Shown piece after piece: positions 1 to 8,936 of a stretch of 64,000 nt of DNA. The notes under the pieces were generated by a model. The model saw only the letters and a program-made list of their open reading frames with translations, did no database searches and was not told the origin of the DNA. Every line of letters starts with the position of its first letter. Positions within the stretch are counted from its first letter, which is position 1. The stretch is from an uncultured Collinsella sp. (GTDB lineage: Bacteria; Actinomycetota; Coriobacteriia; Coriobacteriales; Coriobacteriaceae). The stretch lies in contig CALKBO010000019.1 in NCBI GenBank assembly GCA_937989875.1, positions 29,321 to 93,320 on the forward strand, given 5' to 3'. Position numbers and translations under genes: made by a program.

Positions 1-110
1 GAGCAGACGAAAATCTTCTTGTAGCCGCGACGCTGGAGCTCGCCGGGGATCTCCTTGATGGCGCCGGAACCATGATAAGAAATGGTGTTGAGAACGAAAC
101 GATTAGCCAT
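1..110 (-). CDS. fucO: Lactaldehyde reductase-like iron alcohol dehydrogenase (partial, N-terminus only)
   Basis: Only the first 36 or so codons are in the window; the gene runs off the left edge on the minus strand. The peptide begins MANRFVLNTISYHGSGAI and continues with a GELQRRGYKK segment. This matches the start of FucO-type group III (iron-dependent) alcohol dehydrogenases, which reduce L-lactaldehyde to 1,2-propanediol in fucose or rhamnose fermentation. A good GGGAGG ribosome site lies just upstream of the ATG. The catalytic iron ligands would lie outside the window, so another iron alcohol dehydrogenase of the same family cannot be excluded. Confidence 0.7.
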   Translation of the reverse strand, partial: MANRFVLNTISYHGSGAIKEIPGELQRRGYKKIFVC

Positions 111-240
111 TGATAGCCTCCCATCGTGTGCGGGGCACCCATTACGCCCCACGCTACGAGTCTCATCCTAACGCTTTTGAAACAAAAAACACGTGAGAAC
201 GTCAAAATTGTTAAAGCGTTTCAACAGAAGATGAAAAATA

Positions 241-271
241 TTGCGGCAAAGGGACAGCCCCTTTGCCGCAT
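241..271 (-). terminator. Hairpin terminator after the DUF1275 gene
   Basis: An 11-12 bp GC-rich stem (GCGGCAAAGGG paired with its complement) is followed on the minus strand by an AT-rich tract with five T's. It sits directly after the stop codon of the DUF1275 gene. The loop region carries GGGACAG, a short motif that recurs in other intergenic hairpins of this window. Confidence 0.6.
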
Positions 272-275
272 TCCT

Positions 276-992
276 CTACTTTCGACAGCCCTCTTTCCAG
301 GCATCGGCCGCACATTTCCAGCGTAAGCGCAAGTCGCGCTCGCGGTCGATAAACATGATGGCAAACGCGATAAACAGCAGCACGCTCGCCACGACGATGG
401 CGTGCAGCCCCATGCGCTCAATACACCAGTTGCCCAGCACGGCGCCAAACACAAAGGTAAAGATCACGCCAAAGTACAGCACGCCGTTTTCCAAAAAGCC
501 GCGCTTGTGGGTGATGATGTAATCGTCCACGTTTTGCAGCGCATTGCGCAGGTTACCGATGCACATGGTCGTGGCGATGCCGTGACCATGAATCTTGCGG
601 AAGCTCTCGACCTGCATGCCACAGGCAAACGAAGTGAGGCAGTTGGCGAGCAGGTTGTAACCGCCACCGGGGATAAAACTCACGCCCAGCAAGATGACGG
701 CTTCAAAGAACACCGTCACCTGGCGCCAGTGAATCACACTGCCAAACCGCTCGTGCACCAGGTCGGCAAGCATAATACCCACGGCAAACGACACCACAGG
801 GAAGAAATAGCGCCCCGCCAGCGCCCAGTTGCCCTCCGAGATGCTCACGCCCACCAGCAAGATGTTGCCCGTCTGCGCGTTGGCGAAAACATGGTCGCGC
901 CCAATGTACGAATACACGTCCATAAAGCCACCGGCGAGCGCCAAGATGATGCCCAGCTCAATAGACTCCGATATCTGTTTGGCACGCTGCAT
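276..992 (-). CDS. DUF1275 (YoaK) family membrane protein
   Basis: A 238-residue integral membrane protein with about six hydrophobic segments. It carries the family's characteristic N-terminal pattern: GGFMDVYSYIGRDHVFANAQTG, interrupted here only by line length, near residues 20-41. A long upstream extension is open in frame, but the ATG chosen here follows an AGGAGG ribosome site at good spacing and matches the usual family length of about 220-240. The molecular function of the DUF1275/YoaK family is not established. A small-molecule transport role is only a guess from its topology. It is flanked by fucO upstream in coordinates and a divergent radical SAM gene. Confidence 0.8.
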   Translation of the reverse strand: MQRAKQISESIELGIILALAGGFMDVYSYIGRDHVFANAQTGNILLVGVSISEGNWALAGRYFFPVVSFAVGIMLADLVHERFGSVIHWRQVTVFFEAVILLGVSFIPGGGYNLLANCLTSFACGMQVESFRKIHGHGIATTMCIGNLRNALQNVDDYIITHKRGFLENGVLYFGVIFTFVFGAVLGNWCIERMGLHAIVVASVLLFIAFAIMFIDRERDLRLRWKCAADAWKEGCRK

Positions 993-1245
993 CGTCGTGC
1001 ATCCTCCTTGTTGACGACCCTCTCGTGCGTTGGCGGAAATATAGCCGCCGTTCATACTGTAACCCATTGACAACATGGCGTGCGCGCGAGACGGGCTCCC
1101 AAACGCGCAGATACACAGTCTGGAAACAAACGGCTCCCGCATCGACACGCCGATCCGCCAGCCCATGTACTCCACCAGTCTTTTTAGCCCCGTCCCAAAA
1201 AGACTGGTTACAATTACGTGCAGCATACAAACACCGGGAGGGATC

Positions 1246-3381
1246 GTGGCAAAAAAGCCTCAGCACGCTCAGAACAACCAGCGCAACCAGCAGGGCAAAC
1301 AGGGCCAGCAGCAAAAGCGCGGCGGTAAGGCGCAGGGTGGGCACACCACGCACACCCAGGCAGCGCCCTCACGCCCCTGGCGTCCGGGCCGCGATAAGTT
1401 CCTCCCCGTCAGCCGCGCCGATATGGACGCGCGCGGCTGGGACCAGTGCGACTTCGTCTATATCTGCGGCGACGCCTACGTGGACCATCCCAGCTTTGGC
1501 ATGGCCATCATCAGCCGCGTACTCGATGCACACGGTTACAAGGTGGGCATTATCTGCCAGCCCGACTGGACCGATCCCGCCAGCATCAGCGTGCTCGGCG
1601 AGCCGCGCCTGGGCTTTCTCGTCAGCGCCGGCAACATGGACTCCATGGTCAACCACTATTCGGTGACCAAGCACCGCCGCCACACCGACGCCTATACCCC
1701 CGGCGGCGAGGAGGGTCACCGCCCCAACCGTGCCGTCACGGTCTACGGCAACCTTATCCGTCAGACGTTCAAGGACGCTCCCATCATCATCGGCGGCATC
1801 GAGGCGAGCCTGCGCCGCCTGGCCCACTACGACTACTGGCAGGACAAGCTCAAGCGCTCGGTATTGCTCGACTCGGGCGCCGACATCCTCATCTACGGCA
1901 TGGGCGAGCACGCGATCGTCGAGATCGCCGACGCGCTCGACGCGGGACTGCCCGTGGACCAGATCACCTATATCAACGGCACCGTCTACCGCACGGGTTC
2001 GCTCGACGAGGTCTACGACTACGACCTGCTGCCCAGCTGGGACGACCTTGCCGCCGACAAGCTCAACTATGCGCGCAGCTTTAACGTGCAGCAGCAGAAC
2101 ATGGACCCCATCACTGGACACCGCCTGGTAGAGCCCTACCCCAACAGCGTCTATGTGGTGCAGAACCCGCCGTCGGCGACGCTCACCACCGACGAGATGG
2201 ACGAGGTGGCCGAGCTCCCCTACGCACGCGATTGGCATCCCGACTACGACGCGGCGGGCGGCGTGCCGGCCTTTGCCGAGATCAAGTTTTCGATCAGCTC
2301 CAACCGCGGGTGCTTTGGCGAGTGCTCGTTTTGCGCGCTCACCTTCCACCAGGGCCGCGTGCTGCAGATGCGCAGCCACGACTCAATCATGCGCGAAGCC
2401 GAGCTGCTCACGCGCGACCCCGAGTTTAAGGGCTATATCAACGACGTGGGTGGACCGACGGCAAACTTTAGCCGCCCTGCCTGCGACAAACAGCTCAAAC
2501 ACGGCGTGTGCAAGAACAAGCGCTGCCTATGGCCGAGTGTGTGCAAGAACATGGTGGTCGACGAGAGCGGCTACACACAGTTGCTGCGCGACCTGCGCCA
2601 GCTGCCGGGCGTCAAAAAGGTCTTCGTCCGCAGCGGCATCCGTTTTGACTACACCATGGCCGATGCCTCGGACGAGTTTTTGCGCGAGCTGCTGGAACAC
2701 CATGTCTCGGGCCAGCTGCGCGTAGCGCCCGAGCACGTGAGCGACGCGGTGCTGAGCGTGATGGGCAAGCCGAGCCGCGCCGTCTACGATGCGTTCTGTC
2801 GCAAATTCGAGCGCTTGAACCGTGAATACGGACTCAAGCAGTACGTGGTGCCGTACCTGATCTCGAGCCACCCCGGTTCCACCATGAAGGAAGCCGTGGA
2901 CCTTGCCGAAGCCGTGCGCGACATGGGCTATATGCCCGAGCAAGTGCAGGACTTCTACCCCACGCCGTCCACCATGTCGACCTGCATGTACTACACCGGC
3001 GTGGATCCGCGTACTATGCAGCCGATCTACGTGGCGCGCGACCCGCACGAAAAGGCCATGCAGCGCGCGCTGATTCAGTATCGCAAACCCGAGAACTACA
3101 AGCTCGTGCGCGAGGCGCTGGAGAAGGCCGGGCGTCGTGACCTGATCGGCTACACCAAGCATTGTCTGATCCGTCCCGTACCGCCGCGCCCGGGCGAGAC
3201 GTCTGCCGGCGGCGGACACGGCACTGGCAAGAAGGGTGGCAAGGCCCACGGTGGCGCCGCCGGCAAGGGGCCCAAGGGCAGCAAGGGTCACGGCGGTATG
3301 TCCCGCGCGCAGAACACTGCCGGTCGCAATCGCGCGGCACAGGGGCGTCAGGGCGCCAACGGAGGCGGCAGACGCAACTAG
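1246..3381 (+). CDS. ygiQ: YgiQ family radical SAM protein
   Basis: A 711-residue protein of the YgiQ/UPF0313 radical SAM family. After a Gln/Lys-rich basic N-terminal tail comes FLPVSRADMDARGWDQCDF, the typical beginning of the family core. The [4Fe-4S]/SAM motif is CFGECSFC (CxxxCxxC spacing), around residue 360. The C-terminus is a low-complexity Gly/Lys/Arg tail. The GTG start follows GGGAGGGATC; a more upstream in-frame start would add about 57 residues without family similarity and overlap the divergent promoter region. The substrate of YgiQ proteins is unknown. The gene seems monocistronic, ending before a strong hairpin shared with the convergent PTS gene. Confidence 0.85.
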   Translation: MAKKPQHAQNNQRNQQGKQGQQQKRGGKAQGGHTTHTQAAPSRPWRPGRDKFLPVSRADMDARGWDQCDFVYICGDAYVDHPSFGMAIISRVLDAHGYKVGIICQPDWTDPASISVLGEPRLGFLVSAGNMDSMVNHYSVTKHRRHTDAYTPGGEEGHRPNRAVTVYGNLIRQTFKDAPIIIGGIEASLRRLAHYDYWQDKLKRSVLLDSGADILIYGMGEHAIVEIADALDAGLPVDQITYINGTVYRTGSLDEVYDYDLLPSWDDLAADKLNYARSFNVQQQNMDPITGHRLVEPYPNSVYVVQNPPSATLTTDEMDEVAELPYARDWHPDYDAAGGVPAFAEIKFSISSNRGCFGECSFCALTFHQGRVLQMRSHDSIMREAELLTRDPEFKGYINDVGGPTANFSRPACDKQLKHGVCKNKRCLWPSVCKNMVVDESGYTQLLRDLRQLPGVKKVFVRSGIRFDYTMADASDEFLRELLEHHVSGQLRVAPEHVSDAVLSVMGKPSRAVYDAFCRKFERLNREYGLKQYVVPYLISSHPGSTMKEAVDLAEAVRDMGYMPEQVQDFYPTPSTMSTCMYYTGVDPRTMQPIYVARDPHEKAMQRALIQYRKPENYKLVREALEKAGRRDLIGYTKHCLIRPVPPRPGETSAGGGHGTGKKGGKAHGGAAGKGPKGSKGHGGMSRAQNTAGRNRAAQGRQGANGGGRRN

Positions 3382-3435
3382 CGCGGCGAGGCGGCATGCC
3401 GCCGTTGGCGACACGACACGCCCCACCAATAAAAT

Positions 3436-3478
3436 GCCGCTCGCCGGGGCGTCGCAGAACGATTCCCCGGCGAGCGGC
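3436..3478. terminator. Bidirectional hairpin between ygiQ and the PTS gene
   Basis: A perfect 14-bp stem (GCCGCTCGCCGGGG and its complement) with a 15-nt loop lies between convergent genes. On the minus strand it is followed by ATTTTATT, so it most plausibly terminates the beta-glucoside PTS operon. It may also serve ygiQ. Confidence 0.65.
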
Positions 3479-3507
3479 CGATTAATATTGTCTATCTCAA
3501 AACGTCG

Positions 3508-4878
3508 TTACTTTTTGTCGAAACGACCATAGAGCGCAAACGAGAGCGCTGCAGAGATAACCCAAGTCAAAGCGATGCAGACGACAATCATGATCAGGTT
3601 CATGGGATTGCCGCTTGGATCGGCATAAACGGGCAACGAGGTAATGCCGGGCATAACAAAGCCGAAGCACTTTGCGCCGAGAACAACGGTAAGCGCACCG
3701 CCAATGCCATCCGCAATCATCGCAGCGATAAGCGGAGTCCTGTTAGGAACCTGAACGGTAAACAAGGCGGGCTCGGAAATTCCCATAAATGCTGAGAAGG
3801 CGCACGTCATTGCAGCGGACTTGAGCTTTTCGTCGGTCATGCGCAGGGCTGCACCAAAAGACGCACCGCTTTCGGCGAGGTTATGGCAGAAAGAGATCGG
3901 GAGCAGATAGTCATACCCAAGCGTTGCGATATTGGAAATCTGGATAGGGCTCGTTGACTGATGCATGCCGAAGAGCACGATAAGCGGCATAAAGAAGCCC
4001 AGCAGAAAACCGGCAACGGGGCCTAACGTCGAGAATAGCCAAACGATACCGTTGGCAAGACCAAGACCGCACCAGGCACCAATCGGAGCGAGCACAAACA
4101 GGTTGACGGGAATCACGATAGCAAGGGAGAGCGCCGGAACGACAACGAGCTTAAAAAGATCCGGCACGACTTTGTCGATTGCACGATATACAAAAGACAA
4201 GCCAATGACGCCAAAGATAACCGGGAACACGGAATCGGCGTAGCTAAAAATCGGCACCGCAAAACCGAACAGCGCAAGGGGCGTCTCGCCCGTACCGACA
4301 GCGTTGACAATGGTCGGGTACATCAGCGATCCGGCAACACAAAGCGCAAGCGAACGGTTGACTCGGAACTTATCAGCTGTAGACATTGCCAGCAAAAACG
4401 GCAAGAAGTAGAACGGGATATCCGAAATCATATTGAATATCGCAAAGTCGCCGGCACCCGTGTCGATTCCAAAAGCCGCGATAGCAGCCAGGATGCCCTT
4501 TACGATGCCTCCCGCCACCAGTGCGGGAATGATAGCGGAGAAGATGCCGGTGATGATATCGAATACGCGAGCCGAACCTTTTTGGAGCTCAGGCTGCTCG
4601 GCATCGGCGGAGGCCTCGCCACCCATCCTGTCGCCTAGCATGGGCTCCAATTCGTCATATACCGACCCCACGCTGGCGCCGATGATAACCTGCCACTGCC
4701 CGTCTTTAACCTGCGCGCCCAAGGCGCCGTCAAGCGTCTTAAGGGCCTCCAGGTCTGCCTTGCTATCGTCCTTCAGGTTGAATCTGAGCCTTGTAATGCA
4801 GTGCGTTGCCATAACAACGTTATCGGCGCCGCCCACGAGCTCGAGGACACGAGCGGCCAGTTCCTTCTTGTCTGCCAC
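3508..4878 (-). CDS. Beta-glucoside-type PTS transporter, EIIBC
   Basis: A 456-residue PTS permease of the glucose/glucoside superfamily. The EIIB domain is N-terminal with phosphorylation Cys27 in HCITRLRFNLKD. A hydrophobic EIIC domain fills roughly residues 105-450. No EIIA domain is attached, so phosphate must come from a separate EIIA; the Crr-like protein at 19247-19759 is a candidate. The second in-frame GTG is taken as start because AGGAG lies 8 nt before it, whereas the first GTG touches that site. The upstream GH1 gene ends inside this ribosome site, implying translational coupling and a role in importing and phosphorylating aryl- or beta-glucosides. Confidence 0.85.
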   Translation of the reverse strand: MADKKELAARVLELVGGADNVVMATHCITRLRFNLKDDSKADLEALKTLDGALGAQVKDGQWQVIIGASVGSVYDELEPMLGDRMGGEASADAEQPELQKGSARVFDIITGIFSAIIPALVAGGIVKGILAAIAAFGIDTGAGDFAIFNMISDIPFYFLPFLLAMSTADKFRVNRSLALCVAGSLMYPTIVNAVGTGETPLALFGFAVPIFSYADSVFPVIFGVIGLSFVYRAIDKVVPDLFKLVVVPALSLAIVIPVNLFVLAPIGAWCGLGLANGIVWLFSTLGPVAGFLLGFFMPLIVLFGMHQSTSPIQISNIATLGYDYLLPISFCHNLAESGASFGAALRMTDEKLKSAAMTCAFSAFMGISEPALFTVQVPNRTPLIAAMIADGIGGALTVVLGAKCFGFVMPGITSLPVYADPSGNPMNLIMIVVCIALTWVISAALSFALYGRFDKK

Positions 4879-4889
4879 AGCAATCACTC

Positions 4890-6368
4890 CTACCCAAGAT
4901 CCTCGCCATTAGTGGCGATACATTTCTGGTACCAATAGAAAGAGTCTTTACGCAAGCGCTCCGCAGTGCCGTTGCCGCAATTATCCAGATCGACATAGAT
5001 AAGCCCGTATCGCTTGTCCATCGTAAGAGGACCGCAGGCAACAAGGTCAATGAATCCCCAGATCATGTATCCGCGCACGTCAACACCATCGATTACTGCC
5101 TCTTTAAGGCACTTTATGTGCTGGCGCAAATAATCGATTCGATACTCGTCGTGGATGCTGCCATCCTCCTCGACCACATCAGATGTACCGAGGCCGTTCT
5201 CGGCGATATACAGGGGCAGCCCATAGCGGTCATACATCTGGTTAAGGGTAACCCTCAGGCCAATGGGATCGAGCTGCCAGCCCCACTCACTCGTCTCGAG
5301 ATAAGGGTTCTTGTTTGCCATGACCAGATTTCCCGCAGTCTTCTCCCATCCCTGATCGCAGGTGGATACCTGGGAAAAGTAGTACGAGAAGGCCAGGAAG
5401 TCGACCGTGTTGCGAGCGATGAGCTCTTCATCGCCCGGCTCCATTTGAATCTCGATATCGCACGCGTCGAAATAGCGATTCATATAAGCGGGGTATTTTC
5501 CACGAGCCATCACGTCCGTATAGAACCAGTTGGAATACTGGTCGTCGTGAATAGCCTGCATGTTATCTTCGGGACGGCAGGTGGCGGGATACGTACAGAA
5601 TCGAGCGATCATGCCGCCAACGGGAGTATCGGGCGAAAGACGATGGACAATCTCGACGGCACGCGCATTGGCAACGAACTCGTGGTGCAGGCACTGGAAG
5701 ATGGCTCGATCGAAGTTCTCCCCCTCTTCGTCTTTGACCAGACAGACCCCGTCCCAAGGCGAAAAACGCGCTGCATTGAACTCGTTAAAAGGCAGCCAGA
5801 AATCGACCAGATCGCCCAATTCCGTAACGATTGTCTCGACATAGCGGGCGAAGAAATCAATCGTCTTGCGATTCTTCCATCCCCCATATGTGGTGACAAG
5901 ATTTACCGGGATGTCATAGTGGAGCATGGTGACGAAGGTTTTAATGCCGTGCTTTTTGCACTCACCCAGCATGCTTCGATACCACTCGATGCCTTCGCGG
6001 TTAGGCTCAAGATCATCTCCGTTAGGATAGATTCGGCTCCAGCAAATAGAGGTGCGGAACAGCTTGAGGCCCATCTCCGCAAAAAGCGCGATGTCCTCAC
6101 GGTAGTGATGATAGAAGTCGTTACCGCGCCTAAACGGGTAGAACTCAACACCATCATCTGCGAGAGCGTTCATTAGTTCGTCATGGCAGAAGGGGTTGTT
6201 TTGATGCTTGTCCTCAATCTGGTCATGAGTCCAGGTACCATCCAGCCATCGACAATCCTGCGTCGACTTTCCCTTTCCGCCCTCATTCCAGGCGCCATCG
6301 GCCTGCGAGCACGATATGGCTCCGCCCCATAAAAAGTCGGAGTCAAACCCATGTTTTAACTTACTCAT
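4890..6368 (-). CDS. 6-phospho-beta-glucosidase, glycoside hydrolase family 1
   Basis: A 492-residue GH1 enzyme predicted to hydrolyse the phosphorylated beta-glucosides delivered by the adjacent PTS permease. The N-terminus DFLWGGAISCSQADGAWNEGG (broken here to its key residues WGGA and Q22) is typical of the family. The acid/base Glu196 lies in FNEFN and the nucleophile Glu390 in YIAENG. Length is near the 470-490 usual for BglA/BglB. The ATG follows AAGGAGGG at good spacing; an in-frame upstream extension lacks family similarity. It is the first gene of a two-gene operon and is divergent from an AraC-type regulator likely to control it. Confidence 0.9.
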   Translation of the reverse strand: MSKLKHGFDSDFLWGGAISCSQADGAWNEGGKGKSTQDCRWLDGTWTHDQIEDKHQNNPFCHDELMNALADDGVEFYPFRRGNDFYHHYREDIALFAEMGLKLFRTSICWSRIYPNGDDLEPNREGIEWYRSMLGECKKHGIKTFVTMLHYDIPVNLVTTYGGWKNRKTIDFFARYVETIVTELGDLVDFWLPFNEFNAARFSPWDGVCLVKDEEGENFDRAIFQCLHHEFVANARAVEIVHRLSPDTPVGGMIARFCTYPATCRPEDNMQAIHDDQYSNWFYTDVMARGKYPAYMNRYFDACDIEIQMEPGDEELIARNTVDFLAFSYYFSQVSTCDQGWEKTAGNLVMANKNPYLETSEWGWQLDPIGLRVTLNQMYDRYGLPLYIAENGLGTSDVVEEDGSIHDEYRIDYLRQHIKCLKEAVIDGVDVRGYMIWGFIDLVACGPLTMDKRYGLIYVDLDNCGNGTAERLRKDSFYWYQKCIATNGEDLG

Positions 6369-6471
6369 TTGCCCTCCTTGATCGGATGCTCCAGCGGATA
6401 ACCCAATACTAGGAAGAACAAGATGCATAAGATATCGCATAGAAAGCGTGGGTTTATAACATTTTTTTAGA

Positions 6472-6477
6472 TATAAT
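6472..6477 (+). promoter_or_regulatory. Candidate -10 box (TATAAT) for the AraC-type gene
   Basis: TATAAT lies 45 nt before the AraC-family start codon in an AT-rich patch of the divergent intergenic region. The -35 region is poor (TGGGTT at 17 bp), which would fit activator dependence. The same 150-bp interval must hold the GH1-PTS promoter and the regulator's operators. Confidence 0.45.
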
Positions 6478-6521
6478 ACCGTTTAAGGCATCGATTCTAC
6501 CGTTCACCCCTGGAGCACCCC

Positions 6522-7514
6522 ATGGATTCGAATCTCAAACAGCTGCTCTATACGCATACCGAGACCGAAGAGTGGCATCGCACACATCCGGGAGAGCTCA
6601 GCCCGCGATATAACAGGGTGGAAACCACAACCATTAACGGCGAAGAGGTCTATCTGTTTGATTGGAAAGAAACTCTCGACGAAAACCCCGTGGGCCTTAT
6701 CAAGGAGTCGCGCTTTACCGACATTCCTCCTCATATCAATCGGGATATGGAGCTTAACTACGTGTACGACGGCGTCTGCACGTTTATCGTCAACGGACGG
6801 CGACTACTCCTTAAAAAGGGCGACGTGCTCATTTGCAACACCGGCGTAGTCAGAAGCGTTCCATACGTTAAGGGCGAGCATGATATCGTCATTTCGATCG
6901 TCTTCAAAAAAGAAATGTTCGATTCGTTGTTCCTGAGCCAGCTACCCGGCGCGTCACCATTAACGAATCTTCTATTTGATTTTGTGTCCAAAAACCGCGA
7001 GGCCCGAAAATATCTCATTCTTCCAGAGGAATACGCCCGACATGCGCGACGCCTCATCGAGATGCTCTTTATCGAATATCACTTTAAAGATGCCTATTCC
7101 AATGAACTCATGAGGCACCTCGCCGTCAGCCTATTCCTTGTTCTCATTCGAGGACTGTACCGACGCTCCGCAACTGATAACCAGGCGATCATGTCGGACG
7201 AACGCATCGTGTCGATTCTGAATCATATTGAGCGAAGCTACGGCGACTGCACACTCGAAAGCATTGCGAGCGATACGGGTTATAGCACCAGCTATCTCAG
7301 CAGCTTGATCAAGCAAAAAACCGGCAAAACGTTTTCGCAAATCAAGCTCAACCAGCAGCTCACAGAGGCGGCATATCTTCTCAATAACACCGAGCGCAGC
7401 GTGCAGTATGTAGCCCGAAAAGTCGGCATCTCCAACATGTCATTCTTTTACTCAAAATTTAAAGAAGCATTCGGTGAAACGCCAGGTGCGTTCAGGACGC
7501 ATCGGTCTAATTAA
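6522..7514 (+). CDS. AraC family transcriptional regulator, probable activator of the beta-glucoside operon
   Basis: A 330-residue protein. An N-terminal cupin-like sensor half covers roughly residues 50-150. A C-terminal AraC/XylS double helix-turn-helix follows around residues 230-328. The first helix-turn-helix contains CTLESIASDTGYSTSYLSSL, and the second contains VQYVARKVGISNMSFFYSKF followed by the conserved F..PG..R ending. The ATG follows CTGGAG. It is transcribed divergently from the GH1-PTS operon, the usual arrangement for a local sugar-responsive activator. The effector, presumably a beta-glucoside, is inferred from context. Confidence 0.85.
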   Translation: MDSNLKQLLYTHTETEEWHRTHPGELSPRYNRVETTTINGEEVYLFDWKETLDENPVGLIKESRFTDIPPHINRDMELNYVYDGVCTFIVNGRRLLLKKGDVLICNTGVVRSVPYVKGEHDIVISIVFKKEMFDSLFLSQLPGASPLTNLLFDFVSKNREARKYLILPEEYARHARRLIEMLFIEYHFKDAYSNELMRHLAVSLFLVLIRGLYRRSATDNQAIMSDERIVSILNHIERSYGDCTLESIASDTGYSTSYLSSLIKQKTGKTFSQIKLNQQLTEAAYLLNNTERSVQYVARKVGISNMSFFYSKFKEAFGETPGAFRTHRSN

Positions 7515-7522
7515 AGGCGTTA

Positions 7523-8437
7523 TTACTCAGACCGATCAGCTTCGCGCGACACGGGAATGCACAATCGAAGCAGCGAGCGCATCGCCTCTACCAGCACAAA
7601 GCCGACGATGGCAACCGTGACCGCCACGTCGAACGGCGTGTTCACAAACCAGAGCAACGTCATGAGATACGACCCGGCATTAAAGGCAAAGTGCAGCAGG
7701 ATCGTGTAGCGGAGCTTTCCGGTCGTCACGAGCACCCAACCAAAGATGAGGCCGGCGGCCCCCGCGTAGCAACCCTGCACCCAGTTCATGTGCATAAAAC
7801 CGAAGATCGCCGCCTGCAGCACGATTGCCGCGGCGACACCCCAGGTACTCGGGGCCGCCCAGGGCACCATGGCGCCGTCCTGCGCGCTCACACGACGCCG
7901 GCGCTTCCAAAGTGGGCGGCACTGTGGATTAAACGCACGCAGCGAAAACTCAAAGATGATGCCGCGCACCAGCAGCTCTTCACAAAATGGAGCTCCGAGC
8001 ACCGTAGTCAGGACGGCGAGATAGCTGGTGTCGCCCATGCCTGTTTCCTCGACAAGTTCACTGTAATCGGCCGCGACCTCGGGCAACAATGACAGTACGG
8101 CGTCGGTCACGTAGCCAACGACCACCTGCAGTGCCAAGCCGATCACGATAACGCAGGCAATGCGCTTCCACGCGCTACGCACTCCCCCGCCGAGCGGACG
8201 CTCACCTTGCCAGCGCGCGATAAACGACCGCGGCCACAAATAACGCCACCATAGCAGCGCCATCAAAAACGATGCCGCCTGCGCGACAGCCTGAAGCAAT
8301 TGGATATCGAGGTCGTCGATCGAAAAACCCATGAACACCGATGCGACGCCAAGGGCGGAGAGCAAAACGACGCTCAGGACAATATCGGCAGCGACGACGC
8401 CAAAACAGGCAAGCGTCCAAATCATCGCATTGAGCAT
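7523..8437 (-). CDS. CPBP family intramembrane glutamic endopeptidase (CAAX/Abi)
   Basis: A 304-residue multi-spanning membrane protein with the CPBP motifs: EELLVRGIIFE (paired Glu plus Arg), FGFMHMNWVQG and HFAFNAG, which carry the catalytic Glu and His residues. Such proteases process prenylated or bacteriocin-like substrates, or act in immunity; the substrate here is unknown. The chosen ATG follows GAGGAGG, whereas longer in-frame starts lack a ribosome site and overlap the repeat and antitoxin region. The gene stands alone, converging with the AraC-type gene across only 8 bp. Confidence 0.8.
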   Translation of the reverse strand: MLNAMIWTLACFGVVAADIVLSVVLLSALGVASVFMGFSIDDLDIQLLQAVAQAASFLMALLWWRYLWPRSFIARWQGERPLGGGVRSAWKRIACVIVIGLALQVVVGYVTDAVLSLLPEVAADYSELVEETGMGDTSYLAVLTTVLGAPFCEELLVRGIIFEFSLRAFNPQCRPLWKRRRRVSAQDGAMVPWAAPSTWGVAAAIVLQAAIFGFMHMNWVQGCYAGAAGLIFGWVLVTTGKLRYTILLHFAFNAGSYLMTLLWFVNTPFDVAVTVAIVGFVLVEAMRSLLRLCIPVSREADRSE

Positions 8438-8491
8438 GCCAGCCTCCTCAAAACCGTTCCCTAGTTCTACCACAACTCGGCAGAGAGCTGA

Positions 8492-8518
8492 TCCCATGGG
8501 GACGGAGGAAAACGGATC
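8492..8518 (+). repeat. Direct repeat copy 1 flanking the relB-like gene
   Basis: The motif CCCATGGGGACGGAG followed by an A-rich stretch and CGGATCA occurs here and again at 8889-8916 in the same orientation. The two copies bracket the small antitoxin gene, each within 3-170 bp of it. Confidence 0.6.
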
Positions 8519-8520
8519 AC

Positions 8521-8721
8521 TTATTGATGAGAATCGGGCGCAGCGCCAAAGGCCCCGCTGGGCGAAATGTCGAACGGAAAGGTGCCGCAGCGATTGAAGG
8601 CGGCGATGAACATGCGGATGGCGTTGGACGGCGTGGTGCCCACGAGCTGGGTTGCCGCCGCGAAGGCTGCCTTTTCCTCGGGCAAGACCTTCGCGACAAC
8701 CGGGGTCATGTGTTCTGCCAT
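8521..8721 (-). CDS. RelB/DinJ-type antitoxin without an adjacent toxin
   Basis: A 66-residue protein resembling RelB/DinJ antitoxins: a short N-terminal strand (TPVVAKVLPEEKAAF), a ribbon-helix-helix-like segment with TPSNAIRMFI, and the characteristic ending GTFPFDIS. AAGGAAG sits upstream of the ATG; a longer in-frame start is possible but carries no similarity. RelB/DinJ genes are normally followed by relE/yafQ, but the next gene downstream on this strand is a CPBP protease and no toxin frame is visible. It may be a solitary regulator or a decayed toxin-antitoxin module. Direct repeats flank it. Confidence 0.65.
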   Translation of the reverse strand: MAEHMTPVVAKVLPEEKAAFAAATQLVGTTPSNAIRMFIAAFNRCGTFPFDISPSGAFGAAPDSHQ

Positions 8722-8888
8722 GGCGCTTCCTTTTTGAAACGACGGTGGTGCGGATGGATGCGGGCCACGCGGCTGGGCGACGGGCTGTGAAGGCAACCCG
8801 ATTGGCCCGCATCTGGAGTTTGTTCTACGGCGTTGGTATTACTTGGTATTCCTAAGTATTACCCCGCAGATAGAATACCATACCCGAC

Positions 8889-8916
8889 CCCATGGGGACG
8901 GAGAAAAAACGGATCA
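8889..8916 (+). repeat. Direct repeat copy 2 flanking the relB-like gene
   Basis: Second copy of the CCCATGGGGACGGAG...CGGATCA motif, with one or two A's of length difference from the copy at 8492-8518. It lies just downstream of the ABC transporter gene's 3' end. The 8722-8936 interval holds nothing else recognised. Confidence 0.6.
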
Positions 8917-8936
8917 ATTTGTTGCTGAGTAAGTCT

